Source of the DNA: Chinchilla lanigera
Taxonomy: Eukaryota > Chordata > Mammalia > Rodentia > Chinchillidae
Reading direction: 5' to 3'
DNA length: 64,000 nucleotides
Assembly (NCBI RefSeq): GCF_000276665.1
Contig: NW_004955502.1
Coordinates: 1,434,879 to 1,498,878 of the forward strand
The position numbers were made by a program, and so were the translations under genes. Under the pieces are notes generated by a model. That model saw only the letters and a list, made by a program, of their open reading frames with translations. It was not told the DNA's origin and ran no database searches. Shown here piece after piece: positions 1-11,884 of the stretch. How positions within the stretch are numbered: the stretch's first letter is position 1; every line of letters starts with the position of its first letter.

Positions 1-2485
1 GACAGTACATTAATAATTTCTTGAAAATGGAAGTTTTGATTAGAGTACCTATGAATATAAATTTAACTCATGATTTTGCAGTTTCATAGTATTGGCCTAT
101 TGCCATTAATCCCTTTCAAACTATTCCCCCTTGTTTTGAACACACTTACCTTATTGCCGTTGGCACATTCTGAAGCAGTTCTGGAAGTCCTCTGTAATGA
201 GTGTCTTTAGTTTTATTATTCTAGTTGCTTTGATGTCCTGAAGTGACTCAAAGTTCTTAATTTTTTGTAGTCACCTTGACTTTGGGGAAAAGCCAGGAGT
301 CATATGGCACCAGATTTGGTGCCCACAGCAAATGAGCGCACTGCGCCGTGCCTTTGCAAGCCTGCCTGTCTGTGGGGTGGCCCAAGGGAGCAGCACTCAG
401 GAGTTTCAGTCATGCCTCCTAAAACTGCTCACAGAGAACTTCCAGAACTGCTTCACGGAGTGGGAAGAGTGATGGAATAAGTGTGTTCCAAGTGAAGCAG
501 AGCATTTGGAGGAGTATTAATGTATGTCATTTACTGTACGGTAATGACTTCAAACAGTTGTCTCATCTTTTGATCCTGCTTTGTTCTTTGTGGAGTGGTG
601 AAACCTAGCTAGTTCACCACTGCAGTTCCTTACATCGTTATCATTCTCGTGGTAAGAGCACAGAGCATCCACTCTCCATTTTTCAAGGGCACAATCTACC
701 ATTGTTATCTGTGCTCAGATACAGTGAATATTTTTAATTATTGTTTAAGATAGCTACAGTTGAGTATGTTATTTGTAATCAAAATAACTTTGACTAAGGA
801 AAATTAGAACTGATCCTGGGATAACAATCTCTTATAAAGCTTTAGTTGGATTTCCATATAAGCAGTCACTGAAATATGGACTTGAGTGTATTAACATACT
901 CGTAGTACCAGTGAATATTTGCACTGACACTGAAATGCCAGAGGAACTTTATCAATCTGTAAGCAGATATTTTTTCCTTGTTAGAGTAAATTTGTGTCTC
1001 TGTTGTCTCAAATTTGCCCTCTATTTATTGAAGTTGAAGTTAGGTCCAAATTTACTTACAAGAGATGCACAGTTGTACAGTGTTCTCCAGAAGCAGACCT
1101 TGAGATAAATCACATAAAATGCAAGTATAATTAATTTATTTTTGCGAGTGATCCCAGCAGACGGTGATCTTAGACTGAAGGAAAGGTAGCCAGGCACAAG
1201 TGTGTTGTATTCAAGCAGGTGTTCAGTTTAAGCACGTGTTGCTTAAATGCACTGAGAAGTTTGGGAGTCAGGATAAAACGTACACAAGTTGAAAGGAGAG
1301 GGACTAGGACACCCCTTTAAGCTCCACCAGATTTCAGGAGCCATGATATTTCATGCTTATCCTTGGCATGCAGAAGGCAGGCTTGACAGCCAGGCACAGG
1401 CCTCTGGCAGGAAAAGTGTAGGCCTTGGGAGTCTGGAGAGGGAGCCAGAATGCCCGGAGAGGTGGTCAGTGCATAGGGTGTGTACAGTGATCTTGAATCC
1501 TACTCCTGGCTGTGTGGTGCAGGTGAAGCCCATGAGTCTTTGCTGCTGAACCTGTGTCAGCCCTTAAAAGCAAAGATGGTTTGACTCTGCAGCCTCCTGC
1601 TGGCCCTCAAACAGCAAATGGATAAACACGAAGTAGGTTGGGAGAGTACCTCCCCCGACATGTTTCTGTGTGAATAAACCTCAGAGAAATGCTGTTCTTT
1701 ATTGAGCTGAGGTAAAATATTGTACCTGCCTGACAACAGTCTGCCGCATTACAGATCATCGCTTGCAAGGTTATACAAGGTGCCTTTAGAAAAAGCTAAA
1801 TGAGTTACTTCGAATACTATGTTTGTATGGAAAAGGGAAATAGCTGGTAGTTTGGGAGTGACAGTCTTTTCTTTTGGTTTCAAAAGACCTGTTGCCATGC
1901 TCTGCCTTTGCATTTGCTGCTGGGAGCTGAAAGCCTACAGTGAGCAGGTGCATAGCAAATATTCCTAATTCAGCAAAGGACGAGGAAAAGAATGTGTGGG
2001 AAATAGTCCCAGTGTCTCTCCATCTCTGCCTTTACTGTTGTTCTATTTATAGACTTCTGGGCTGGTTAAACTAAATGTAATTGAAAATATAACATGTAGC
2101 TGATTCATTTACTTCATCTTCCCTCGATTAACTTTCTTATTCTAACAAAACCCATCTTTTAAGCTATTTGTGTGGTAAGTCTGGAGGAGTCTATTTAATT
2201 TAACTACTCTCAAACATATAATCACACATCTACCCACCTACCCCATACACCTGTAATGGTAATCCGGTTACTTCTGCTCCCCACTGTGGAGGCACATGAA
2301 TTAGCAAATCTGGTTCATAATTAGAGAAGATAGCTGCTTTCAGCAAGAAGGCGTGCAGGAGAGTCTTGTCTGTGGTCTGCTGTAGCCTTTCCTCCCTTCA
2401 TTTACTCACTTACTGTTTGGACAACATCAACTAATTGTGCTTTCTGTATAAATAATATTTTAGTATATTTGTACCAAGAATACTT
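1..2485. other. No recognised feature
   Basis: I see no gene or repeat family I can name on either strand. The stretch is AT-rich with somewhat more GC-rich patches near 300-480 and 1340-1640. Short open frames at 911-1108 and 1289-1549 have no recognisable domain and no splice or promoter context. Confidence 0.5.
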
Positions 2486-2579
2486 CCTTTTTTTGTGGGC
2501 AGGGGTTACTGGGAATTGAACTCATGACCTCAGGTTTACCAGGGAAGCACTTATGCCCCTGAGCTATATCCTCAGCCAC
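2486..2579 (-). mobile_element. ID-type tRNA-derived SINE, old copy
   Basis: A T-run at the low-coordinate end is followed by the reverse complement of an ID SINE: a B-box-like stretch (GGAATTGAACTCATGACCT) and an A-box complement (TGAGCTATAT) ending in CTCAGCC. A short GAATACTT target duplication lies on both sides (2478-2485 and 2580-2587). It has diverged from the young copies elsewhere in the window. Confidence 0.8.
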
Positions 2580-5500
2580 GAATACTTTCAGAAGTCCTTG
2601 TTGCCTCTCTTAAGTTTTACATAAAATTTTCTAGGTCTGACTAGTTCCCAGTGTGTAAGCCGAAGCTTAAACAGTTCCTTCCCTTTATTGATATTAGCAC
2701 AAGTGCTGATTCCCCATTACTACTGTTGTGTAACTATTTTTGCTTTAGAATTTATTTTCATATTATGTAGTTGGAATTGATAATCTGATGAGCCTTAGTG
2801 GGTAGAGGTAGGTTTATGACAGGGGAAACTAACTTGTCAATTGTTATCATGTGATGATATATCTATGAGACTCCTGGGAAGATGGTGCAAACTTTAAATG
2901 CTTAAATTTGGGCTTCTTATAGCTTCTATAGTAAAATAAAAGAAAGTAGCTAATGATGCTGTTAAATAGCTTCTAAAAGCCACCAAGTTGAATTTGAACA
3001 TTACTATGAGAAAAACCGAACTGACTTTCCATTTAAATGGAAATGAAACCACTATGTTTGAGTGAATAAATGTAGCAAAAGGCATTGCAGATAGATTTCT
3101 GTATGTCTTTGAGTTTCGATGCAAGGACACGAGAAATTTGTATCAATATGAAATGCCACTATCAGGAGATCCCTTTGATTGCTCCCTGAAACATGTATAA
3201 TTATCCTATTTAAATCTGTCATTAAAATATGGAATATAAAAGATCAGCTAGAATTTTTTCCAAAAAAGTGTGGCTCAATCATTTATTTATTGATTTTTGG
3301 TACCTAGTTTCCTGTGATTAGGATGACTATGTATTGTTCACATCTTTTTGGCTATATACCCAATTTAGTTGTTATATTAAGACAGTTTGGTCTTAAATAA
3401 CAGATAATTTCTTATTGATTGCATTTTGTCATAACCATGTGTTTAATGGTACCTTTGAGAATAAAAATTTCCCTTGGTGCTTTTATTTGGTAATAATAAG
3501 GATATTAGTGACCTGTGATTTTCACATATCTCTGAAATTAGAGCATTTTCCAACTGGCAGTAAATGTGAACAACTCATTTTAGTGCAAGAATTAACTATA
3601 GATATAACTCTGTAGGCAAGGAAATAGAGCCAATGACGAAATGCCCTTTATCTCAGAGCTTGGTGCAAGTTCTTGTAAGTTATTAAATGTGAAGTAGAAA
3701 GAAGACTTAGTTTGACATTAGTATTTAAAAATATTAGTTATATGTTACTTATAGTTTCTCAAATTTTCATGCTTTGGAGTGTGGTTGAGATTATTGTTTG
3801 TACTGGTTTGAGAGGTGAAGTGATATTTTTTGAGTGGTAAACTATGAAAAAAATTTGGTATTCTAGTCTGAATTGATAGCTCATCCCTGTACTTAACACA
3901 AACAATGTGTTGTTCACATGGCAGTGGATTTTTTCATGTATCGGTAATATTTGGCAATAATATGTAGCAATTTACAAAAATTTCAGGAAATATGGTCGAT
4001 GTAAGCATTGGGAAAATAAGAGTTAATATTACAATATGTGCTAGGTAGGTCATAAAAATGGCAAAGAGAGATGCTGGATTTTTAAGCATTGTACACAGTC
4101 TACATTTTTTGGTTACTTATGCATTCACAGGAAATAATTTATGAAACTACTCTAGAAAATAAATGGGCTTTTTCTATGGAAATTTCATAGCATTGAATTT
4201 GCTTTTTAAAATGAGGTTGAACAAAATACACTTACAGTGCAAGTGGTTTGGAAAACACAAATACAAATTTTAAATTACTAATGAGTCACTCTGAATTTTC
4301 TTCGCAAATACAGTTCATAGCAGTGTATGTCTACCAGGTCTAGTCCATGTGCTATTTATGTTTATAATCATAGACTTTGAACTTTTTGCTTGTTTGCTTG
4401 TCACTGAGTTTTAAAGGTAGGCATGAAGGAATATTGGTGGACCTAGGTAACACTGACCAAAGATCTGGTTGTATTTAGATTTGGTATGTAAAAGAGAGAA
4501 TGTTTTTCTCTGTAAAGAAAAACTGTAGAGTATATTTTCTATATATTGATAGCCTATTTTTCTATGAGATTTGATTCATTTTACTTTTGACAGTGATATG
4601 TATTTCTTTGTTGACTAAGCATAGTTCAATAATTTAATTGAGCAAATATTTACTAAGTTTAACTGCATCAAGCGTTGTGGAGAGTGCTAGGAAACAAAGA
4701 TACTAAAGCAGCGCTTGGTAAAATAAACTCCAACCCAGAAAATTTTAGCAAAATTTCTGAAAGCATTAGGTTAGATTCTAGTTGAACTTTTATAAATTTC
4801 AACAAATCTTTACTGAAACGTACCTCAAATTCTTAGGATATCTTTTCTAAGCTTTTGGCAATACTTCTGCCCTTATTTCAAGATGGAAATTAGTATAAAA
4901 TGCTTGTTTTTGTTGACAGTGAAAGAAATGACAATCTCATACATTTGTCTGGCAGATGTATTTTAATTTCATTAGAGGTTAATTTCAGTTGGTTACATGC
5001 AAAACTAGTCTTATTTTATAATGTGCTTTATGGGTTTAAATGCTGGAAATGCACACCTAATTCCTAAATACTTATATCTGGCACTGTACTAAAAGGATGT
5101 TATGTTTCATTTCCAGAATTGTTCATATATTTGGACCCAGATACCCTCTGTTTCTTTACAGGGAAAACAGAATAAATCTGGAGAAGTTCAAAGGCAAGAA
5201 TGGGAAAAACTGACTGGGAAGAACTATGTGATATGAAATTTCATTGTACTAAATACAAACCACAGGAGAGATGACCTTAATGAATTCCTGATATGCTTTG
5301 CACTGTGTATTAACCTAAATTCTGGAAATAGCTCAGTGTCAATTATCTTGATTTTTTACTGTTTTCAACATAGTCTCAGACTTTGGCTAGTTTTACCAGT
5401 TTTAAAAATAAGTATAGCAAAGCCTCAAATGGAAGAACACTAATGTGTGCCCCTATCTTTCACAGCTGATGTTTACGGGGACTTTGTAAAGAGAAAAATC

Positions 5501-6974
5501 CTGCTGCTGTGTCAGAGTTTTCAGAATTATCATCCAAATTATGAGCTGTTTTGTACACCCAATATAAGAGAGTTATCATGAATTTTAGAATTAATAGTTA
5601 TTAGTTTAAAATTTATAGATTTCATAAATTCCAGCTACTTCAAACTGGAATGCCTGGGGAACAGATTGGTAATGTAGGATTTTAAGTAGCTAATTTCCAG
5701 CTTAAGGTATAATTTGGTTTATTTAAAATGGTATCAAAAGACATTGCTTTCAACTTCAAGGATGTTCACTGGCTAACCCTGCCCCAATGAGAAATGGTTT
5801 ATTTGTCTCTTTTATTTAGAGATCTGCTCATTTTCATATGGCATTAGTACGATTGTGAAGCATATATATAGTTATAACACATGATTTTATGTATCAGTTT
5901 ATGATTTTAGATATCAGTTTAGCAAAAAGTCAAGCATTTCTCTTATGATAAAGCAAGACTTCGTCATCAGCTGGACCTCATTGTGACCAGTGGGCATCTA
6001 TCCAAGTGCAAAGGCTGCTATGGCACTGGTACGCTGAACCGTCTAGTGAGTGCTTCATGGAGCTAGAGCACAGAAACCTACAAGGCAATGGACATCAGAG
6101 AAGGTGACAAGGGTTAAATCATGATGAAATATGTGCTCTTGTGAGTTGAGTACTGATCCTTTTGACACAAGGAAACATTTATAATAAAGAAGTAAAATTA
6201 CTATATTCAATGCTTCATAGCTAAACAACTTTATCACATTCATTTGGGTTCCCTTCAATTTTTCAAATTCAAACTATCATGAATTAAGCAAAGCAAGTAT
6301 GTTTGCTTAGTGGCCTAGAATTAGATACTTGTCGGTGAGTAGATTTTAAGAGGAGAGCATCTTGGCTTTGAGGAAAGACGAGGATACTGGGCTGCAAGTC
6401 TGGACTAACTCTATTATGAATTATTATTAGGTCAGTTTTCTCATGAAAGTATTAATTCTGCTTGACTCTTACATTTTTATTTAGGCATCGTGCCTACTCA
6501 TTACAAATTGAGCAAGCAATAGGAAGAAAAATACTTAGACCTAAAATTTGAGGAAGACTCTTACTGCAGTTTTGGTTATGAATCTGGGATAGAAGCATTC
6601 AAATTATTCATAAGGCGATTTTCTTGTAAAGTGTGTCATTGGGGTTTGATCTCTATATCTGAAAGGTCAGCCTTAGAAAAGGACTTTGGGTTTTTCAGGT
6701 GAGAAGGCCTATTGTGTACCTTTCACGGAGAGGAGATCTATATCTAAGCTGGTCTTTCCATGAACAGGAGAGGAGGTGAGGACATCAAGATCTGCTGGAC
6801 CACTGCTTGGCAACAGGGTGGAATTTTAACCCCCTTTAGGGCTGGGGATGGTAAGCAAGTGCTTTCATTTAGGGAGAGTGGGCAGTATCTCTAGTGCAAT
6901 CCAGTCAGTCTAAACTCACAGGTTAGTCAGACCTCTTTCACCATCAGGGTTTTGGTGATGGCACTAACAATTAT
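2580..6974. other. Mostly unrecognised AT-rich sequence
   Basis: No repeat family is obvious over most of this span. A weak L2/MIR-type motif (AGCAAATATTTACTAAG, then a GTGCTAGGAA-like block) lies near 4620-4710. An exon-like segment at 5162-5236 is described as a finding. Small open frames at 2894-3130, 3415-3615 and 6055-6258 show no known domain. Confidence 0.45.
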
Positions 6975-7132
6975 TTTAGTACTAAGAATTGAACTCAGGG
7001 CCTTCCCACCAAGCTACCTCCCCAGCGCTTTTAAAAAATTTTTTTGTTTTAAGACATGGTCTCCCTAAGTTGCCCAGGGTAGGCTCGACCTTGTGATCCT
7101 CCTGCCTCAACCTTCCAGATTATAAGAATTGT
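6975..7132 (-). mobile_element. Composite B1-ID SINE (antisense)
   Basis: The segment at 6977-7027 is a reverse ID unit (AGAATTGAACTCAGGGCCTT, then AGCTACCTCCCCAGC). It is followed by a T-rich linker and a reverse B1 unit (AAGACATGGTCTCCCTAAGTT, GATCCTCCTGCCTCAACCTT). This ID-next-to-B1 order is that of the known rodent composite (ID_B1/B4) family. It is diverged and lacks the promoter-proximal B1 end. Confidence 0.75.
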
Positions 7133-7134
7133 GT

Positions 7135-8460
7135 TTGATGAAAGTGTCTATTTCTATCTGTACTTTTTATAAAAATGAAAAAACCTACATTTAAACGATC
7201 AATTATGTCATATTTTTAAAAATATATAAGTAATGGAATATATTTGAAGAATATATAAGGGCTAATTAAAATTATAGAACTATAGACACTATGATTCTGG
7301 TATAAATATTAGAATATATGTGCCAGAACTCTGAATTCTGGAATTAATCCATAATTATTTGCAATTTATTTTTAGTAATTTCCATATTTCTCTACAGTAA
7401 TCAACTATTTAGAACCCGAAAAGTCTTATCAAGAGAAAATCACTACAGTTTTGACTTGGTTTTTCTACTTTGTCTGTTGAAACACTATCCTTTCTCTGCT
7501 TTACCTATTAGAACACAAGACTGGTTTCTGTCCTGGGCTGTGCCTGGATATCTGGGACCTTCAGCAAGTATCAGTTTCTCTTTTCATTATTTTCTTCTCT
7601 AAATTAGAGAATGACACCTGTCAGGTAAGGTCCATTTCTTGGCTAACACTGGGCATTCTCCAAGGTGTGTCAATGCTGCAGCCACCTCTACACGATGCTA
7701 GTAGGAACATGCTTATTTCCATGTCTTTCTGATTAGGCATACTTTCTTCTTGTTTAGGGAGAAGTCAGTCATCCAGGATAGTGCAGCCGAAAATTGTTTT
7801 TAATTAGGGGAAGACTAGAAGATGGAAATGAGTTTATGTTTGGGGAGAAAGGCAAGTTACCAGCCCCATGACTTTTGTGTCTCACAGGGAAAAACTTTTG
7901 GGAGGCAAGTTGAGTGAGAAGTTTGAGACTCTTGGAGTAGGACAGGAAATCAGGGAAATATATGGCTGAAAGTAGCTCTTTCATTCCTAAGCAAGCAAAA
8001 TGTGATACTTTTCTTGTTCAGAAGGGAGACATAAGCCAAGGGTTGGGCAACATAACCTGTCTGAAGATTTTCTGACACTTAACTGTTCCTGGTGATTCTT
8101 CATAATAAATACGTTATTAAAGGACAAATAAGAAGTAGTAATAAATGGTTCAAATGACCATCATAGAAGATTTAATAACTTCACATTGCTATAAAGGATA
8201 ATGTATTTGTTACTTATTTCAGATATTTTCTTGTTTGATAGTTTTAATAAAGACAAGTAGTTCACAATTTGTAAAAAAAAACATAGGAAGGAATTAGTGT
8301 GTGGAGCATTCTTTTTATGCTTTTAAAAAATTCTAGTGCTTTATATTTTTCTTCAGTTTACCTGACAACCTAATAGTAGTGTTGATAATAAGGGTAACAA
8401 CAAAATCATGTCAGTGTAATACGTTATGAACTGTTTGTTTAGGGTAATATTAAACTTGTT
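7135..8460. other. No recognised feature
   Basis: AT-rich sequence without a named repeat. A small minus-strand open frame (7769-7984) has no domain or splice context. A poly-A run lies near 8273. Confidence 0.45.
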
Positions 8461-8464
8461 TAAC

Positions 8465-8625
8465 AGTGGGACTGAACTTCTTAGACAGCTGGGACTCAAA
8501 TTTCTGTGTCAGTATTTATATCCTGTGTTCTCCTGTGTAAAAGTTCTCATCATTTTGTAAATCTCAGCTTTCTCGTCTGTAAAATGGAAGCATATAGGGT
8601 AGCATTGAGGATTGATATGTATTGT
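8465..8625 (+). mobile_element. MIR SINE fragment
   Basis: The core motifs of MIR in sense orientation are visible: CTGGGACTCAAATTTCTGTG, then a run equivalent to the CTCAGTTTCCTCATCTGTAAAATG block (seen as CTCAGCTTTCTCGTCTGTAAAATGG split over 8566-8588) and GGTAGCATTGAGGATT. MIR is an ancient tRNA-derived mammalian SINE. Confidence 0.7.
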
Positions 8626-8626
8626 T

Positions 8627-9108
8627 ATGGTTTACATCTGCAATGACCCTCCAACATCTCATGTGTTTAAAAGAGGGGCATTTGGAATATGATTATTCCA
8701 CTAATGAGTCTTAGCTGAATGTACTTTTAGGAGTAGCACCTCATTGAAGAAGTAGTGTCACTGGGGATATGACTTGTGAGAGTGTGTTCTTGTCCCTGAA
8801 TCCTCCAGTTCTTCTCTGTCTCTGTGCCTCTCTGTGTCTGTATGTCTGCCTCTGTCCTTTCTGATTACCTGGCTTGTCATAGTTTCCTCCATCATACCCT
8901 GGCACCATGATATTTCTGAAGGCCAGGTTCATGATTTTTTTGCTGAGAAACAAAATCCATGCTGCCAGTACCTGGACCTTTTCCCTGAAGCATGAACTCA
9001 TTTCCATCTGGCTGAACCCTATGAAATGTTGAGTCAAAATAAACCTCTTCTCCTGTAATTTGTGGTTATTGGGCATTTTGTTCCAGTGATGGAAAAATAA
9101 CTGATAAC
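8627..9108 (+). mobile_element. MaLR-type LTR (sense)
   Basis: The order of motifs matches an ERVL-MaLR long terminal repeat. It opens with TTATGGTTTACATCTG near 8625. The middle has a GACTTGTGAGAGTGTGTTCTTG block and a pyrimidine/CTCTGTG-rich part. The end has AATAAACCTCTTCTCCTG, with a polyadenylation signal, and a GGGCATTTTGTTCCAG block, closing with ACTGATAACAG. Directly after it comes TTGGTACCAAGAATGAGAT, the typical start of MaLR internal sequence. The 190-residue minus-strand open frame across it is a chance frame in the repeat. Confidence 0.8.
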
Positions 9109-10285
9109 AGAAAATTGGTACCAAGAATGAGATGGTTGTTGTTACTGTATCTATGTAGTTCAGAAGCCTTTGGAACTGGTTGGTGGGAAGTTTTTGGAGA
9201 AAGTATGGAGGTGCAGACAGGAAAAGCCCTAGAATGTTATGAGCAGAGCTTGATGTTTCAGTTGGAAACAAAGACTGTAGTGGAAGTTGGATTACAGATC
9301 GTGAGTGTTTCATTCTTGAAAGTACTTGTATTCATGTAGCATACATCCTAAGACTCTCGGTGAGGCTAATTGAAAGGTGGTGCACTAATTGAGGTGGCAG
9401 AACAAATCTCAATGGAGCCCAGTGTTCAGGCTGTGGCATGGTTACTGCTGTTGTTTTCAGCCACATCTACAGTGGGAGTCAGGAAAAAAAATGTAGGATT
9501 TGAAATGCTTGAAGACTGGGCAGAAAGGTAGTGAGTTTAAAGTTGAGACCAGTGAGAATGTGACTGCTGAATAGATTCATGCCATTATATAGCACCCAAA
9601 GCTAAATACTACCACACTGGGAGGTTGAGACAGGAGAATGGACACAAGAACCCAGCTTTGGCAACTTAGTGCAAGACTCTGTCTTAAAATTTTAAAAGAA
9701 AGGGTGGGGGATTGGTGATGTAGCTCAGTACAGAGGTCCTAGATTCAGTTCTCAGTGTCACAAAATAATTTTAAAGAATATTTTGCACCAAGAAAATGTG
9801 AAAGATGGCTTGAGGGTATTTGAGGAATTAGCCAGACCTACCTTATCACAGAGTCAAGGGTGTAAAAGTATAACTATAAAAATCTTTACCTTCAGAAAAG
9901 AGCTCCAGGCACCTTGCACAAGCAGGGCTGCCTAGAGAAAATACCACAAAGTTCAGCCATTCATGGCCCAAGGGGCCCAGCTACCTTTTGAGCCCATAGT
10001 AGATAGTGGCATCATCTATGTGGTGCTGGTTCTGCAAGTATACAAGGTAAAAGAGATACGGTGTCATAGAGGCTTCCACCCATATTTCAGAAGAGAGCTT
10101 CAGAGAAAGCTTTGCAAAACTGTGTCACAGGATAACATTCTGTGACTGAGGCCCTTGAGAAGGTGATGAATTAATCCTTGAGAGTGAAGGCCAAGTCTCC
10201 AGTGGGGACTCCAGAAAGATGCAGATGCTGGAAACTGGAGGCTCTACCGAGAAAAGCTGCAAACAGTGAGCAGTGTCAGCTCAAG
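9109..10285 (+). mobile_element. MaLR internal region (non-coding)
   Basis: It starts with the primer-binding-site-like TTGGTACCAAGAATGAGAT next to the LTR. It continues with CCTTTGGAACTGGTTGGTGG and a GAGGTGCAGACAGGAAAAGCC block typical of MaLR internal sequence. It is split by a composite SINE at 9585-9772 and resumes after it (for example GCAAAACTGTGTCACAGG near 10112). No gag, pol or env frame is present, as usual for non-autonomous MaLR elements. The distal boundary is approximate. Confidence 0.7.
9585..9772 (+). mobile_element. Composite B1-ID SINE inserted in MaLR
   Basis: A B1-like unit (CACTGGGAGGTTGAGACAGG, then GCAAGACTCTGTCTTAAAAT) leads into an ID-like unit (GGGGGATTGGTGATGTAGCT with A box AGCTCAGTACAGAGG, and TAGATTCAGTTCTCAGTG). 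It interrupts the MaLR internal region and is therefore younger than it. Confidence 0.75.
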
Positions 10286-10785
10286 AAAGTGATCATGTAG
10301 GCTGCATCCAGCTATGAACTCATCAATGGATTAATCAGTTGTTGTCTGTACCACTCACATGAACCAATTCTTTGTAAAAGCCCCATCTCTAAGCAGATGA
10401 GATTTTGACAGCACTTTAGGTCTAAACAATAACATTTTACTTCTGGACCAAAACAGATTCATGTGCATATCATTATACAAAATGCATTCAGTCCATCTAT
10501 AAGAGATGCCAGAGTCTCAACAGTTTCATCATTGCTTGAAAATCCAAGTCCAAAGCTTTCTCTGAGACTCAAGGCAAATTTTTAGATGTGAGCCCCTGTA
10601 AAAATGAAAAAATAGTTCTAAAAACAGTGGTGTAGGGTCAACATTCCCATTCCAAACAAGAAGAGTGGGGGCATAGAAAGGAATGGAACCCAAGTAAGAC
10701 GAGTGCAAACTTAGAGTCCTCTGGATCCATGTCCATCACGCGGGGCAGGTGGTGGGGAGATGTGACTTCCAGTAGACTTAGGCAG
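10286..10785 (-). mobile_element. Antisense MaLR LTR and internal fragment
   Basis: The part at about 10290-10430 reads like a reverse MaLR LTR half (TGAACCAATTC, AAAGCCCCATCTC, then a GGTCTAAACAATAAC end). It leads into reverse internal sequence: AAAATGCATTCAGTCCATC, AGAGTCTCAACAGTTTCATC, GAGACTCAAGGCAAATTTT and CAACATTCCCATTCCAAAC. These motifs recur in antisense MaLR/ERVL internal sequence. The junction with the sense element at about 10286 is estimated by eye. Confidence 0.5.
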
Positions 10786-10794
10786 CTCCAACTG

Positions 10795-10920
10795 ACTGTG
10801 TGGGCTGTGTGCCTCTGTTTCTTGGTATTTTATCTATAATATGGGAAGAGTAGTATCTACCTCATTGTGGTGCAGTGGGCTCAAATTAAACAGTTCTTAG
10901 AATAATAGTGGCTGTCATTT
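10795..10920 (+). mobile_element. MIR SINE fragment
   Basis: Sense-orientation MIR motifs are present: GTGCCTCTGTTTCTTGG, a TATCTATAATATGGGAAGAG block, AGTATCTACCTCATTGTGGT and TTCTTAGAATAATAGTGGCT. The copy is diverged and lacks both ends. Confidence 0.7.
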
Positions 10921-10924
10921 AGCA

Positions 10925-11635
10925 GTTGCTTTTTTCTTATATCATGTGGTCCGCTGATTTCAAAACTAAAACTAGTATTATTAACACATGAGAAATAAAA
11001 CAGAACTCTCTAGACTACTGTGGGAAAATAGCATTACTTACTTCTGTGGGAAAGCTATGTTCTGAATTTTGAATGACAGATGTGTGAGGGAACTCTTGGA
11101 AGATGATTCATTTTTAAGTTGGACATTTTATATGTAGTTCTTTCCTGTTATAAAGTGCTACCTTTTGCAGTGACTATGCTTGCATTTATATAACTTGACA
11201 AGAGTTTACTGTAGCTTGACTCTCACAGTAAGATCTTGACTCTCAGCCAAGAACTCATGGAGCAAAAAACCAGAATTTGTGACAGTATCTTTATCTCTCC
11301 TTAATCCCTTCCTTCATCTGCTGTTCTAGGTTTCAGAAGTTATATCATGAACTTTGCTTAATGCAGTTAGGGTGAAAGGCGAAGTCTTCCTTTCGATCTC
11401 TCACCATCTCTACCTGTTCATCTGGCCACTGTCCTTGACTTGATTTCATATCACTTTCATTCTAGCACTCATTTTCTTCTGGGAGGCCTGGTTTCCTTCT
11501 CTTTTGATATCCACTTTCCTTTTCCTGGGCTGGGGCCATTGTAGTAGCTGTTTACTTTTCTGAGAAAGCGTCATCCCAGATATTTGCCATAGCTCATTCT
11601 ATCTCATTATTCCTGTTTCAGCCTTGAGTAGCCTT
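10925..11635. other. No recognised feature
   Basis: I can name no gene or repeat here. The segment around 11400-11560 is pyrimidine-rich and may belong to the L2 fragment that follows, but the match is too weak to claim. Confidence 0.4.
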
Positions 11636-11639
11636 TTAT

Positions 11640-11880
11640 GACCAGCTCGGTAGTTGCCTTGTTCTTCTCTGTCCCTGTACTATATTTTCTTTTATTGAAA
11701 ACCTTCATCGCTAACTTACATGTGTTTAGTTCTATATATCCTTATTATCTGCCTCCATTCGGTCTTCTTGTAAATTCCATGATGAGAGCATCCTTCGTCC
11801 CTCATTCACTGTACCTGGAAGAGTCTTTGGGATATAGTAAATGTTCAAATCTTTGTTGAATGAGTGAATCGGTGCACTTT
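11640..11880 (+). mobile_element. L2 LINE 3' end fragment
   Basis: The 3' end pattern of L2 is visible: TAAATTCCATGATGAGAGCA, a block of the 'tcattcactgtacct' kind, GGATATAGTAAATGTTCAAA and finally TTTGTTGAATGAGTGAAT. The 5' part is diverged, so the start is approximate. The 73-residue open frame here is a chance frame. Confidence 0.65.
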
Positions 11881-11884
11881 GGAA

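Noticed and set aside
8741..9313. 190-residue open frame on the minus strand
   Set aside because: It lies within a MaLR LTR and the start of its internal region; the translation has no known domain and the repeat explains the sequence.
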